Source of the DNA: Treponema sp. UBA4692
GTDB taxonomy: Bacteria; Spirochaetota; Spirochaetia; Treponematales; Treponemataceae
Direction of reading: 5' to 3'
DNA: 64,000 bases
Assembly (NCBI GenBank): GCA_002404895.1
Contig: DHKO01000002.1
Location: 1 to 64,000 of the forward strand
Shown: piece by piece, positions 54,737 through 63,224 of the stretch
Numbering within the stretch: position 1 is the first letter of the stretch
Layout of the letters: every line of letters starts with the position of its first letter
Notes under the pieces: model-generated
The model's input: only the letters and a program-made list of their open reading frames with translations
What the model was told of the DNA's origin: nothing
The model's database searches: none
Position numbers and translations under genes: made by a program

Positions 54737-54890
54737 TAAAGGAATACTTCCTAAGAGGCTAAGGAATACTTCCTAAGAGCCGAAGGTATACTTCCTTCAG
54801 TCCTTAGGAAGGCTTACTTCAGCTCTTAGGAAGCCTTACTTCAGTCCTTAGCTAGGCTTCCTTCAGCTCTAAGGTATGCTTCCTTTAGTT
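54737..54890. repeat. Tandem array of seven 22-bp units (family A, second locus)
   Basis: Units start at 54737, 54759, 54781, 54803, 54825, 54847 and 54869, each exactly 22 bp. The first two carry GGAATACTTCCTAAGAG, later ones GGAAGCCTTACTTCAG and GGTATGCTTCCTTTAG. Unit 5 is identical to a unit of the array at 21365-21474. No spacers, no cas genes and no reading frame. Confidence 0.92.
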
Positions 54891-54964
54891 TTTATGGAAA
54901 ACGCGGGAAAAAACCGGCAATGCCAAATGATTTTCAAGGGAAGCGAAGCCGGTGCTCCGCGCTT

Positions 54965-55732
54965 CTAATTCAAAAATCCCATTGAGTCGAGAATTATTGA
55001 GCTTGCGACTGTAGCGGCGGTCTCTGTGCGCAAGATGCGGCTTCCCATGCTGCAAAGCGTGAATCCAAATTCTTCGAGCAGGTCGCGCTCTTTTTCTGTC
55101 CAGCCGCGCTCGCTTCCAATTGCTGCGACAACGCTAAGCGCGCTCTCGTGAAGCAAAAAGTCATGCAGGCTTTTTTTTGCGCGCCGGTTATCCAAGGCGA
55201 TTTTCGAGCACGCCTCCCATTTTACGAATCCGGATGTCAATCCGGATTTCTCATCTTTCAAAGAAGAGAGTGTGTCATAAAGATTATTATAGAAAGAAAG
55301 CTCTGGAACGTGGGTTGAAGCCGCCTGCGCTGTTCCATCAAGAAGCATTTCATACGCGCTTCCGTCTTTCACAACGTTTGAATTCAAGTAGGATTTCTCG
55401 GTAAGCTCAGTTCCTGTCAAAATAACTTTCTCGCAGCCAAGCCCCGCAACGTCACGCAAAAGCCGGCGAAGCTGAATCGGGCGAGGGAATCCGATTATCA
55501 GCGTAAGCGGATAAAGCTTTTTTCCGGCGGATTTCGCCTCAAATTCAAAGAAAATTTCCCCGTCGTCAGAGATTTTTGTGATTCTCGCAGTTCCGGCAGC
55601 TCCACCGATGATTCCAGCATCAAATTCGTCCCCCGCCTTTTTATGAAGAACCTTGATAATATGCTGAGCGCGCTCATCTTTTTTTGAAAGCGGATTTTTA
55701 ATTTCTTCCTTATCAAATAAACAGATATTCAT
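54965..55732 (-). CDS. Second RsmE-family RNA methyltransferase
   Basis: 255 residues from the ATG at 55732; the upstream TTG reading adds three residues. SPOUT motifs: LIIGFPRPIQLRRLLRDVAG, VAAIGSERGWTEKERDLLEE and SMGSRILRTETAATVASSII, which form the SAM-binding knot of the RsmE family (U1498-N3 of 16S rRNA). An RsmE is also encoded at 30520-31395. The motif GSERGW/LGxRILRTETA is closer to the canonical RsmE pattern here than in the first copy, so either could be the true RsmE. A second rRNA target for one of them is possible. Confidence 0.87.
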   Translation of the reverse strand: MNICLFDKEEIKNPLSKKDERAQHIIKVLHKKAGDEFDAGIIGGAAGTARITKISDDGEIFFEFEAKSAGKKLYPLTLIIGFPRPIQLRRLLRDVAGLGCEKVILTGTELTEKSYLNSNVVKDGSAYEMLLDGTAQAASTHVPELSFYNNLYDTLSSLKDEKSGLTSGFVKWEACSKIALDNRRAKKSLHDFLLHESALSVVAAIGSERGWTEKERDLLEEFGFTLCSMGSRILRTETAATVASSIILDSMGFLN

Positions 55733-55836
55733 TGCAGACAAAACACTCCGTAAACGGTTTAAGACTTCAATTATTATAATAGAAAATTCAATTCAAAATT
55801 GAAGCTCTACGTTAATAATATATTTCAGAGACAGTT

Positions 55837-57747
55837 ATGAAAAGATTTCAGATTTTTCTTTTGGCTTTTTGCGCTTTTGCTTTCGCGTCATGCACCGACA
55901 TCAGCTCTTCTTCATCGTCAGATTCTTCCGATGAAACTTCCAGCTCGTCTTCGGCAGACACAAAAACACAGACAACAGCAAAGTCAAGTCCGGTCTCCAC
56001 AACAACGGCTTCAAGCGCGGAAACTTGGGCTTACAGCGAGTCGTCTCCGATTTACGAGATTTCAAGCGATGTAGGCTCGCTCACAGTCTCAGGCGACTTA
56101 GGCGGAAAATCCGTGTATCTCGTGAAGGCGAACAAGACTAGCTCCGCAATCTCAGCGTCAAACGAAAGGACAATCACGAAGATTTCAAATATTTCAAACA
56201 CGCTGGCAGATTCAAGCGGGATTTCAGATTTTTCATTCGAGCCAGAAAATGAAGATTCTGGAAAACAACCAAAATTCAGGAATTTCATTCCGCCGGAAGA
56301 TGTCGGAAAAGCAGTTTTTAATGGAAGAAAATCGAATTCAAAAAACCGTTCTATATTGTCAGGCTCTGCAAGCTCGTCGGTTTCGGCAATTTCAACTCTT
56401 TCAACTGTGGAGCAGATTTCAGCGGAAGTGGACTCAACAGAAAAATCAGTCTACGTTGACAACGACACCGAGCTAAGCACTTTCACTTTAAAAACCGCGA
56501 CCTTGCGCGCAAAAGGCGAATACTGCTACGTCTGGGTTGTCGATGACTATTACACGAGCGACAGCGCGAGCGGCTCAAAAGTTGACTCTTCCACGGCGGA
56601 AACTTTTGCGCTTAAATTTGACGAAATCTATCCTGCAATCAGAAATGTCTTCGGAAGCGAATCCGACTGCCTGATAAACTACGACACAAGCATAACTTCC
56701 TATGACGCGTCCCTTTCAATGGAAAGCTACAGCGACACAGGAACAATGGTGAACATCGTTATTTACGACATCGGCGCGGATTCAGAACTCGACAGCTCAA
56801 GCCAGTGCGGAGTCGTGGGATACTTTTACTCAAAGGACTACGTTTATCCGTCATCATCTGTGAGCAAAAATTCCGTCATAAACTACTCGAACAAGGGAAA
56901 ATATTTCTATGTGGACTCAAGCTACGCAGTCTCTTATTTTGATACGATGATTTCGACTCTCGCCCACGAATTCCAGCATATGATAAATTTCAACGTGAAA
57001 AATATATCGCAGAATCTAAGCCCGTCAACTTCATACAACGAGATGCTTTCGATGCTCTGCGAGGACATGATGCAGAAAATGCTAGGAATTGACGATGACG
57101 GCTCGCCGAAAGCTCGGCTTCAAGGATTCAACGCGTATTATTTTCTTTCAGGGCTGAGCGAGTACAATTCAAGCTGCGCGGTTGTCTCCTACGCTGATTC
57201 CTACGCGCTTGGGGCGTGGCTTTCAAGGCAGTACGGAGGCGCGGCTCTTGTTCAGGCGATTATGCAGAACGATTCTGTTGACAACGACTCGATTGCAGCG
57301 GCGGTAAATTCATTAAACGGAACTGATTACAATTTTGATGACTTGTTTGAACAGTTTTTGCTTGCAATAACAGGAAATGAGACTTTCACGCTTGAAAAAG
57401 ACGCGGAAGAAAATTTGTCATATGAAAACGGAGACGAACCCTACACTTACCCGATGACAGCGATTAACTTATGGAACGAGGACTACAGCATAACTTCGTC
57501 AGGACTAAGCGACTATTCCTCAGTGCAAAGTTCTCTTTCAACGGCAAAATATTCCTCATATGAATGGTGCGGGCCTTACCTGTTTTCGAAAAGCTACAGC
57601 TACGCGCTACGCCCGGACTACGGCTTTACGCTCCACGGAATCGAGGAGATTTCTTCAAGCTCATCAGACACAGATAAAATAGAACGCACGTACACGTTCA
57701 GCGAAAGCGGAAGCTCCGGATTGACGATGTATTTAATTATCCAGTGA
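55837..57747 (+). CDS. Zinc metalloprotease lipoprotein, M30 (hyicolysin)-like
   Basis: 636 residues. Lipobox AFASC gives Cys19, followed by a Ser/Thr-rich linker (23-70). The catalytic region has HEFQH (His377-Glu378-His381) in STLAHEFQHMINF and a possible third ligand Glu in SYNEMLSMLCEDMM. The preceding VGYFYSKDYV and following Ala/Tyr-rich helices (YADSYALGAWLSRQYGG) fit M30-type peptidases. It is probably anchored at the cell surface and degrades host or dietary protein. Ser content is very high. A small secreted protein gene follows 19 nt downstream. Confidence 0.85.
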   Translation: MKRFQIFLLAFCAFAFASCTDISSSSSSDSSDETSSSSSADTKTQTTAKSSPVSTTTASSAETWAYSESSPIYEISSDVGSLTVSGDLGGKSVYLVKANKTSSAISASNERTITKISNISNTLADSSGISDFSFEPENEDSGKQPKFRNFIPPEDVGKAVFNGRKSNSKNRSILSGSASSSVSAISTLSTVEQISAEVDSTEKSVYVDNDTELSTFTLKTATLRAKGEYCYVWVVDDYYTSDSASGSKVDSSTAETFALKFDEIYPAIRNVFGSESDCLINYDTSITSYDASLSMESYSDTGTMVNIVIYDIGADSELDSSSQCGVVGYFYSKDYVYPSSSVSKNSVINYSNKGKYFYVDSSYAVSYFDTMISTLAHEFQHMINFNVKNISQNLSPSTSYNEMLSMLCEDMMQKMLGIDDDGSPKARLQGFNAYYFLSGLSEYNSSCAVVSYADSYALGAWLSRQYGGAALVQAIMQNDSVDNDSIAAAVNSLNGTDYNFDDLFEQFLLAITGNETFTLEKDAEENLSYENGDEPYTYPMTAINLWNEDYSITSSGLSDYSSVQSSLSTAKYSSYEWCGPYLFSKSYSYALRPDYGFTLHGIEEISSSSSDTDKIERTYTFSESGSSGLTMYLIIQ

Positions 57748-57766
57748 TTTTCAATAGAATCGGCTT

Positions 57767-58090
57767 ATGAGAAAATATCTTTTCGGAATTATGATTTTAA
57801 TTCTTGGACTTTCTGCGTTTTCGTTCGGAGGCAAAGCCCCTGCGAGCATTGCAGGCCACATAAAGTTCTACGGAAATGCGCCCTTTGAATATCCTGGAAT
57901 CGAGACTGTTGACGGCTATCTTTACGCGGTACAGACTGAAAAAGATTCCGGCATTTCAATTGAAGAAATAAAAGCGACGCAAGGCAAGATGATTGAGCTT
58001 ACAGGTCGCGTCGAGAAAAAAGAGAAGCTTTCCGTGTTTTCCCTCCGCGACGGAACTTTTGTTGTCTCTGAATTCAGGATTCTTGAATAA
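57767..58090 (+). CDS. Small secreted protein, unknown
   Basis: 107 residues with a signal peptide (cleavage near SFGG, residue 21). The remainder is a compact beta-rich domain (AGHIKFYGNAPFEYPGIETV...GKMIELTGRVEKKEKLSVFS) resembling small OB-like periplasmic proteins. 19 nt after the metalloprotease gene, so likely co-transcribed. No function is recognised. Confidence 0.65.
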   Translation: MRKYLFGIMILILGLSAFSFGGKAPASIAGHIKFYGNAPFEYPGIETVDGYLYAVQTEKDSGISIEEIKATQGKMIELTGRVEKKEKLSVFSLRDGTFVVSEFRILE

Positions 58091-58129
58091 ACGGCACGGA
58101 AAACGCGAAATTCGCAGCCGAAGGAATCC

Positions 58130-58250
58130 GTCATGCTGAATTTAGGGCGAGCAGAAAACTGCGTAGTCAGAAGCCCACAATTTCAACATCTATATTATAG
58201 ATTCAGAAATAAAGCGAGCTGCAAACAGCTCGAGTTCGGAATGACGGGCT
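58130..58250. repeat. Dispersed palindromic repeat
   Basis: It begins CGTCATGCTGAATTTAGGGC and ends GAGTTCGGAATGACG, with GCGAGCTGCAAACAGCTCG as an internal hairpin. Parts recur at 11301-11360, 19031-19058, 59255-59305 and, inverted, at 8926-8945. Confidence 0.7.
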
Positions 58251-58276
58251 TTTGTTCGCAATATCGTTTTTGATTC

Positions 58277-59116
58277 TTATTTTTTGCCCATCATCTCTGA
58301 AACAGACTTCAGATAGTCACGGCTTATGCTCTCGTGGTTTTTAAGCATCGCGTAAGGAACACCGTAAGCTTTCTCAATGTCCTCTCTCGTCAAAACCTCG
58401 TCCGGCGTTCCAAGCGACATATCGCGGTTCGGATAAAAAAGCAGAACCTGATCCGCATATTTTTTAGTCAAATCCAGCTCGTGCATTGAAATATAGATTG
58501 AAGTTCCAGTTTTATGGACAAAATCTTTCAGATAAGCAAGCGCGTTTTCCTTCTGATATTCCTCCATCGCAAAAAGAGGCTCGTCCATAAAAACAGCCGC
58601 GCTTCCGTACAAAATCGAGAACGCAAGAAGAACACGCTGAATCTCTCCCTTGCTAAGCTGCGTAAGTCCGTGGCCAAGCACATTTTTAAGCTCGAAAACA
58701 TCTATAACCTCGCTTAGAAGGTCGGAATCAGATTTGATTCCTTTCGCGTTTCCTTTTAGATTTCCGTTTGAATAAACCTGCCCCAAAAGCTCCGAGACCT
58801 TGTCCTCAACCTCAAATTCCATATTCTGATAAATCACAGACGCAAGGAGATTTTTCTGCTCCTGGCCAAGAAGATAAGGATTTTGCCCAAGAAGATTCAC
58901 ACTTCCAGAATCAGGCTTGAGGCGGCCAGCGCAAAGCATAAGAAGAGTCGTTTTTCCGCAGCCGTTCTGCCCAACAAAGCTCACGAATCCTGACGGAAGC
59001 TCCGCCGAAAAATGCTCGAATACAGGCTTGCTCTCAACCGGCTTTCCATTCTCGTCAACATCGCCTTCAACTGGCGGATAAGCAAAAGACACATCATTAA
59101 GTTCAAGAAATTTCAT
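58277..59116 (-). CDS. ABC transporter ATP-binding protein
   Basis: 279 residues from the ATG at 59116. Walker A GQNGCGKTTLL, Q-loop near VIYQNMEFEVEDKVSELLGQ, signature LSKGEIQRVLLAFSIL (LSKGE instead of LSGGQ), Walker B AAVFMDEPLFAM and switch His in SMHELDLTKKYADQVLLF. The type fits the ATPases of cobalt/ECF or cobalamin-type importers, but no membrane partner is adjacent; it might energise the ECF S component at 41751 (speculative). No RBS; TATCAT lies 6 nt before the ATG. Confidence 0.87.
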   Translation of the reverse strand: MKFLELNDVSFAYPPVEGDVDENGKPVESKPVFEHFSAELPSGFVSFVGQNGCGKTTLLMLCAGRLKPDSGSVNLLGQNPYLLGQEQKNLLASVIYQNMEFEVEDKVSELLGQVYSNGNLKGNAKGIKSDSDLLSEVIDVFELKNVLGHGLTQLSKGEIQRVLLAFSILYGSAAVFMDEPLFAMEEYQKENALAYLKDFVHKTGTSIYISMHELDLTKKYADQVLLFYPNRDMSLGTPDEVLTREDIEKAYGVPYAMLKNHESISRDYLKSVSEMMGKK

Positions 59117-59159
59117 AAGGATATGATAATAAAAATCCGTCACTATTGCGAGATGATAT

Positions 59160-59470
59160 TTTTTACAGATTCCAAATTACAGATTCAGAACAGAAGCGAG
59201 CCAAAAAGAATCCGACTTCAGAATGACGCAAATTTGTCAGCTGAACCACAGCTGCCATGCTGAACTTGTTTCAGCATCTATTTGCAGATTCGAAATGACG
59301 CGAGTTTTTTAGAAAGTAAAACAAACTTGCCCGCCTGCGAGCTTTATTGCGCTAGGGATAGGAGTGGCGCGGAGCGTTGTTTTGCGGCTGTTTTTTCTGA
59401 CAGTCCGGCTTCCGGCGCAAAACAATGAAACCACGGATAGCCTGGCCGCGAAGCGGCAGCGCCCAGATTA
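59160..59470. repeat. Intergenic region with two kinds of dispersed repeats
   Basis: 59255-59305 holds CATGCTGAACTTGTTTCAGC and CGAAATGACGCGAG. 59353-59466 holds the GC-rich element GGATAGGAGTGGCG, an inverted pair GTTGTTTTGCG/CGCAAAACAAT and CGGATAGCCTGGCCGCGAAG, matching 49041-49115 in order. No SRP RNA or other RNA gene could be identified before dnaX. Confidence 0.65.
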
Positions 59471-59473
59471 CAA

Positions 59474-59502
59474 TTGAGAATATCATGATTTTTCGGTATT
59501 CT
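59474..59502 (+). promoter_or_regulatory. Predicted leaderless promoter of dnaX
   Basis: TTGAGA (59474-59479), 17 bp, TATTCT (59497-59502), 7 nt, ATG at 59510. No Shine-Dalgarno is present. Confidence 0.72.
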
Positions 59503-59509
59503 ATTTGCT

Positions 59510-61663
59510 ATGTCTTATGAAGTAACCGCGACACGCCGGCGTCCTCAGGCTTTTGACGCTCTTGCCGGTCAGGAATTTGTTGCTGAAACCTTAAAAAATT
59601 CTATCGAGTCAAAAAAAATCGCCCACGCATATCTTTTTTCAGGACCGCGGGGCTGCGGAAAAACTTCAACCGCGCGAATTTTGGCAAAAGCCTTAAACTG
59701 CGCTAACGGGCCGACTGCGACCCCATGCGGAAAATGCCAGCAGTGCCTTGAAATCACAAAAGGCCAGAGCACAGACGTAATAGAAATCGACGGCGCGTCG
59801 AACACTTCTGTAAACGACATCAGACAGATAAAGGACGAGGTTCTTTTTCCGCCGCAAAGCTCAAGATACAAAATCTACATAATCGATGAAGTCCATATGC
59901 TTTCGACTTCGGCCTTCAACGCGCTTCTAAAGACGATTGAAGAGCCACCAGCCTACTGCATCTTTATTTTTGCAACAACGGAGCTTCACAAAGTTCCTGC
60001 AACGATAAAATCGCGCTGCCAGCAGTTCAACTTCCGCCTTGTTCCGATTGAGAAAGTCAAAATGGAGCTTGCGGAAGCGGCAAAGGAAATCGGAATTCAG
60101 GCGGACGACGAGGCGTTGTACTGGGTTGCACGCGAGTCTACAGGCTCAATGCGCGACGCCTACACGCTTTTTGACCAAGTTGCCGCATTTTCAGGCGACC
60201 ACATAACCTATGAAAAAATAAAGGACAAGCTGGGTCTCGTCGGAATCGAGAGCCTAAACGAGATTTTCGAGGCGGCGGCAAAAAATGAAAGCGAGAATGT
60301 TCTATTAAAGATAGATGAATTTTTGCAGAACGGAATTTCCATCGAGCAGCTTGTCACAAACTGCACCGAATATCTCCGCTCAGTTCTTCTTATAAAGGCA
60401 GGAATCACAAAGGAGTCGCTTTTAGGACATCCGAAAGAAAGATTCTCAGAACAAGTCCTGAACTCGTGGAATTCGATTCAGACAGAGCGCGCGCTTTCAA
60501 TCCTTCTTCAGCTTTTCCGCGACATCAGATACTCGCTTTCGCCAAGATACGAGCTGGAGCTTGCATTCTCAAAAATCAGCTGGCTTACGCAGTACGTTTC
60601 TCCGTCGGAAGTAAAAAAGGCGATTGACGAGGCAAAAAATCTTCTTCTAAGCGCAGGAAACTTCTCGAACGCAGAATTTGCAAATCCAAACACAGTGCAG
60701 GCAAACGGCGGATTTGCAAATCCGTACAACACTGCGAGAGCAAACACGGCAATTGCGAACGCAGGCGCAACTTCGGCGGCAAGGCAGGCGGCTCCGCAGA
60801 ATTTCTCCCAGCAAAGGCAGCCAGAAAAAACGGCGCAAAGCGTAGCTCCATCTTCAAACATTTTCGCACAAACCCCGAATCAAAATCAGATCGCAGGGAG
60901 ATCGGCTTCGCAAGCAAACGCTGAATTTGCAAATCCATATATTGGAAGAACGGTTTCCGCGCCGAGAAATATTTTCGTGCAGCCGCAGGAACAGCCACAC
61001 CCCGAAACCTTCCAGAATAAAAATTATCAGACGCAAAATCCTGTGGCAAACGCTGGCGCAAATGCAGGAAATTCCGTCTCCGCACAGGAAATCACAAACG
61101 AGGATTTCGCGCCGCCAGACCCGACTCCAAGCTCAGCCCCATCTTTTAGCGATGGCGGAGCTGAACCGCCTGAACAAACGGCAAACGCAGGCGAAATAAA
61201 TTCACAGCAGAATCAAAATTCTTCATCTGAATCGGATTTCAGGGGAAAAATTCTCAAAGAGCTTTCAATGCACGAGCCAATGCTTGCAAGCTCGCTTTTT
61301 CAGACCGGCGAATGGACAAAAAACGGAAACGTCGTCTTAACCACAGTCCAGTCGTCATTTCTAAAGCTCCAACTAGACTCGAATCTAAAGAAAATCTCAG
61401 GATTTCTCTCAAAATATTTCGGCGAAGAAATAGCTTTTCAGGTGAACCTTAAACAGCAGCGACGCGCAGCCACAACGGAAAACGCGCCTGCGGAGATAAA
61501 AATGCTCTGCGAAATGTTCCGCGGGCAAATCGTGGGCCACACTAAAAAAACAGAGCAGGAAATCGAGCAGGCAAAGCAAGAAGAAAAAAATCAGGACGGA
61601 ACGGTCTCTTCTTCCGATGAGGAATCTGACATTTCAAGCGGCGAAGAAAGCAGCGACGACTAA
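59510..61663 (+). CDS. dnaX: DNA polymerase III gamma/tau subunit
   Basis: 717 residues. Clamp-loader AAA+ domain: Walker A GPRGCGKT (45-52), zinc Cys 64, 73, 76, 79, Walker B IYIIDEVHML, sensor 1 FATTELHKVPATIKSRCQQF with the SRC Arg finger. Domain III runs to about 365. A tau-specific tail follows: low complexity, Ala/Asn/Gln/Pro-rich, with repeated EFANP or GFANP words (near 386, 398 and 470), then a folded C-terminal region (570-670) and an acidic end. An A AAA AAG heptamer in frame at codons 368-370 leads to a -1 stop, giving a predicted gamma form of 372 residues. ebfC and recR follow. Confidence 0.96.
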   Translation: MSYEVTATRRRPQAFDALAGQEFVAETLKNSIESKKIAHAYLFSGPRGCGKTSTARILAKALNCANGPTATPCGKCQQCLEITKGQSTDVIEIDGASNTSVNDIRQIKDEVLFPPQSSRYKIYIIDEVHMLSTSAFNALLKTIEEPPAYCIFIFATTELHKVPATIKSRCQQFNFRLVPIEKVKMELAEAAKEIGIQADDEALYWVARESTGSMRDAYTLFDQVAAFSGDHITYEKIKDKLGLVGIESLNEIFEAAAKNESENVLLKIDEFLQNGISIEQLVTNCTEYLRSVLLIKAGITKESLLGHPKERFSEQVLNSWNSIQTERALSILLQLFRDIRYSLSPRYELELAFSKISWLTQYVSPSEVKKAIDEAKNLLLSAGNFSNAEFANPNTVQANGGFANPYNTARANTAIANAGATSAARQAAPQNFSQQRQPEKTAQSVAPSSNIFAQTPNQNQIAGRSASQANAEFANPYIGRTVSAPRNIFVQPQEQPHPETFQNKNYQTQNPVANAGANAGNSVSAQEITNEDFAPPDPTPSSAPSFSDGGAEPPEQTANAGEINSQQNQNSSSESDFRGKILKELSMHEPMLASSLFQTGEWTKNGNVVLTTVQSSFLKLQLDSNLKKISGFLSKYFGEEIAFQVNLKQQRRAATTENAPAEIKMLCEMFRGQIVGHTKKTEQEIEQAKQEEKNQDGTVSSSDEESDISSGEESSDD
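60613..60627 (+). promoter_or_regulatory. Candidate programmed -1 frameshift site in dnaX
   Basis: The heptamer A AAA AAG (60613-60619) is in the correct phase (gtA AAA AAG). After a -1 slip the ribosome reads GGC GAT and meets TGA at 60625-60627. This is the same heptamer and the same early-stop logic as in E. coli dnaX, at the border between domain III and the tau tail. A stimulating stem-loop downstream was not clear by eye. Confidence 0.7.
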
Positions 61664-61705
61664 AATCTCTTAAATTAAAATCGGACAAAATTTTTGGAGG
61701 AAAAA

Positions 61706-62014
61706 ATGGTTAATCCTTTTGACTTGGTAAAAAATCTCAAAAATCTTGAAGGAACAATGAACACAATGAAGGAGGAGCTTGCAAATATTTCGGAGACAGG
61801 CTCGGCAGGCGGAAACATTGTTCAGGTGACGCTCAACGGAAAATTCGAGCTTACAGGAATTAAAATCGACCCGATTGCGGTTGACCCGCGCGACATCCAG
61901 ATGCTTCAGGACTTGATAAAAGCCGCGCACCATGACGCAATGGACAAAATTCAGGAAGCGATAAAGGAAAAGTCGGGCGCGCTTCTCGGCGGAATGAACA
62001 TTCCTGGAATGTGA
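61706..62014 (+). CDS. ebfC: YbaB/EbfC nucleoid-associated protein
   Basis: 102 residues from the ATG at 61706 (RBS TGGAGG; the in-frame start at 61694 overlaps it). Family pattern: N-terminal helix (NPFDLVKNLKNLEGTMNTMK), VQVTLNGKFELTGIKIDP, and the C-terminal helix with a Gly/Met-rich end (GALLGGMNIPGM). The dimer binds DNA as tweezers. Its place between dnaX and recR is the classic order. Borrelia EbfC is the name-giving spirochaetal member. Confidence 0.95.
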   Translation: MVNPFDLVKNLKNLEGTMNTMKEELANISETGSAGGNIVQVTLNGKFELTGIKIDPIAVDPRDIQMLQDLIKAAHHDAMDKIQEAIKEKSGALLGGMNIPGM

Positions 62015-62107
62015 TTCCTGAAATGTGATTTCTGCGGTTCAAATCCAGACAAAAAACACAGACGCAAATTATTTTAAGACAGCTGAAAAACTTCGGACAA
62101 ATTTTTT

Positions 62108-62698
62108 ATGAACGCGATTGACGAACTTACAGACTCTTTCTCACGCCTGCCTGGAATCGGGAAAAAATCCGCAGGACGGCTTGTGAACTATATTTTAAAA
62201 GCCGACCCGGTCTGGGTGAAGCGGTTTGCAAACGAAATTTCAGGACTGCAGGAAAAAATCAGGCCGTGCTCAATCTGCGGAAGCTGGACAGAAAGCAATC
62301 CATGCCCAATCTGCTCGAATCCGCTCCGCGACCAGAGCCTTATCTGCGTTGTGGAGCAGCCCCAGGATGTAAGCACAATCGAAAGCTCGCACGAATACAA
62401 CGGGCTTTTCCATGTTCTAGGCGGAGTAATTGCGCCGCTCGAGGGAATCGGGCCTGACCAGCTAAGAATCGCCGAGCTTTTAGAGCGCGTAAAGTCAGGC
62501 AAGGTAAAGGAAGTGATTCTAGCGACAAACCCGACTGTGGAAGGCGACACAACCGCGCTCTATATCCAGCGGCTTCTGTCTGAAAACAAGGAAATAACGG
62601 TAACGCGCCTTGCGTCCGGCTTGCCTGTCGGAGGCGACCTTGAATATGCTGACCGCCTTACGCTCGCCCGCTCTTTCCGCGGAAGAAGCAAATTCTAG
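62108..62698 (+). CDS. recR: Recombination protein RecR
   Basis: 196 residues, the usual length. Helix-hairpin-helix at 11-25 (FSRLPGIGKKSAGRLV), zinc finger Cys54, 57, 66, 69 (CSICGSWTESNPCPIC), Toprim domain with VVEQPQDVSTIE and TNPTVEGDTTALYI, and the end SGLPVGGDLEYADRLTLARSF. It loads RecA at gaps with RecF/RecO. Last gene of the dnaX cluster. Its stop overlaps the convergent gene by 4 bp. Confidence 0.96.
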   Translation: MNAIDELTDSFSRLPGIGKKSAGRLVNYILKADPVWVKRFANEISGLQEKIRPCSICGSWTESNPCPICSNPLRDQSLICVVEQPQDVSTIESSHEYNGLFHVLGGVIAPLEGIGPDQLRIAELLERVKSGKVKEVILATNPTVEGDTTALYIQRLLSENKEITVTRLASGLPVGGDLEYADRLTLARSFRGRSKF

Positions 62699-63117
62699 CG
62701 TTTTCCAAAGCAGCCGGTGCAGCCAACAATCAAGACATGCTTTTTTCCGTTTGAAGTCTTGTTGAAAAGACGCGCGACAAGCTCGCCGTCAAGTGAAACT
62801 TCCTTTTTGCAGACAGGGCAGACTCTCTTTGCGCCGTTCTCGACTTTCGGATAGCAATGCGGGCAGCCGTGAATCGTCATCCGCTGGTCTGGAGCCGTCA
62901 TCGGGCGGTAAACGCGCGAAAACATATTCTCGCCTTTTGAAAGCGGCGTATTGCAAAGCGGGCATCTCACAAAATCTGTCTTTCCGTCCTCGGTTTTCTG
63001 AGTCCTAAAATGCTCATCAACTTCTTTTCCAGTCTTCTTCAAGAATTTCAGCTTTGAAAAAATAGCCAGCGCGGCAACAATCACAACAGCCGCAACAAAA
63101 AGCAAAAAATATTCCAT
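62695..63117 (-). CDS. Membrane-anchored zinc-ribbon protein
   Basis: 140 residues. One N-terminal transmembrane helix (3-22), then a cytosolic part with three Cys pairs: CPLC (52-55), CPHC and CPVC, plus GCTGC near the end, enough for two zinc ribbons. No enzyme motif. It is encoded tail-to-tail with recR, overlapping its stop codon. Function unknown. Confidence 0.7.
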   Translation of the reverse strand: MEYFLLFVAAVVIVAALAIFSKLKFLKKTGKEVDEHFRTQKTEDGKTDFVRCPLCNTPLSKGENMFSRVYRPMTAPDQRMTIHGCPHCYPKVENGAKRVCPVCKKEVSLDGELVARLFNKTSNGKKHVLIVGCTGCFGKR

Positions 63118-63178
63118 AAAGTCAGTATACCATAAATTTCACGCTAAAATAAAAACTTAACTTTGATTTTAAATAAAT

Positions 63179-63206
63179 TTGTAGATTTTATAATATATGA
63201 TATAAT
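63179..63206 (+). promoter_or_regulatory. Promoter upstream of the G8-tract gene
   Basis: TTGTAG (63179-63184), 16 bp, TATAAT (63201-63206); start point predicted near 63213. Confidence 0.65.
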
Positions 63207-63224
63207 ACTTTGTGGCCGCCCAAA

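Noticed and set aside
54737..54890. CRISPR array
   Set aside because: Units of 22 bp follow each other without spacers, vary in sequence, and no cas gene is near.
59160..59470. SRP RNA (ffs) gene before dnaX
   Set aside because: The conserved GGTCAGG and GGAAGCAGC apical-loop words are not present; the structure seen belongs to dispersed repeats.
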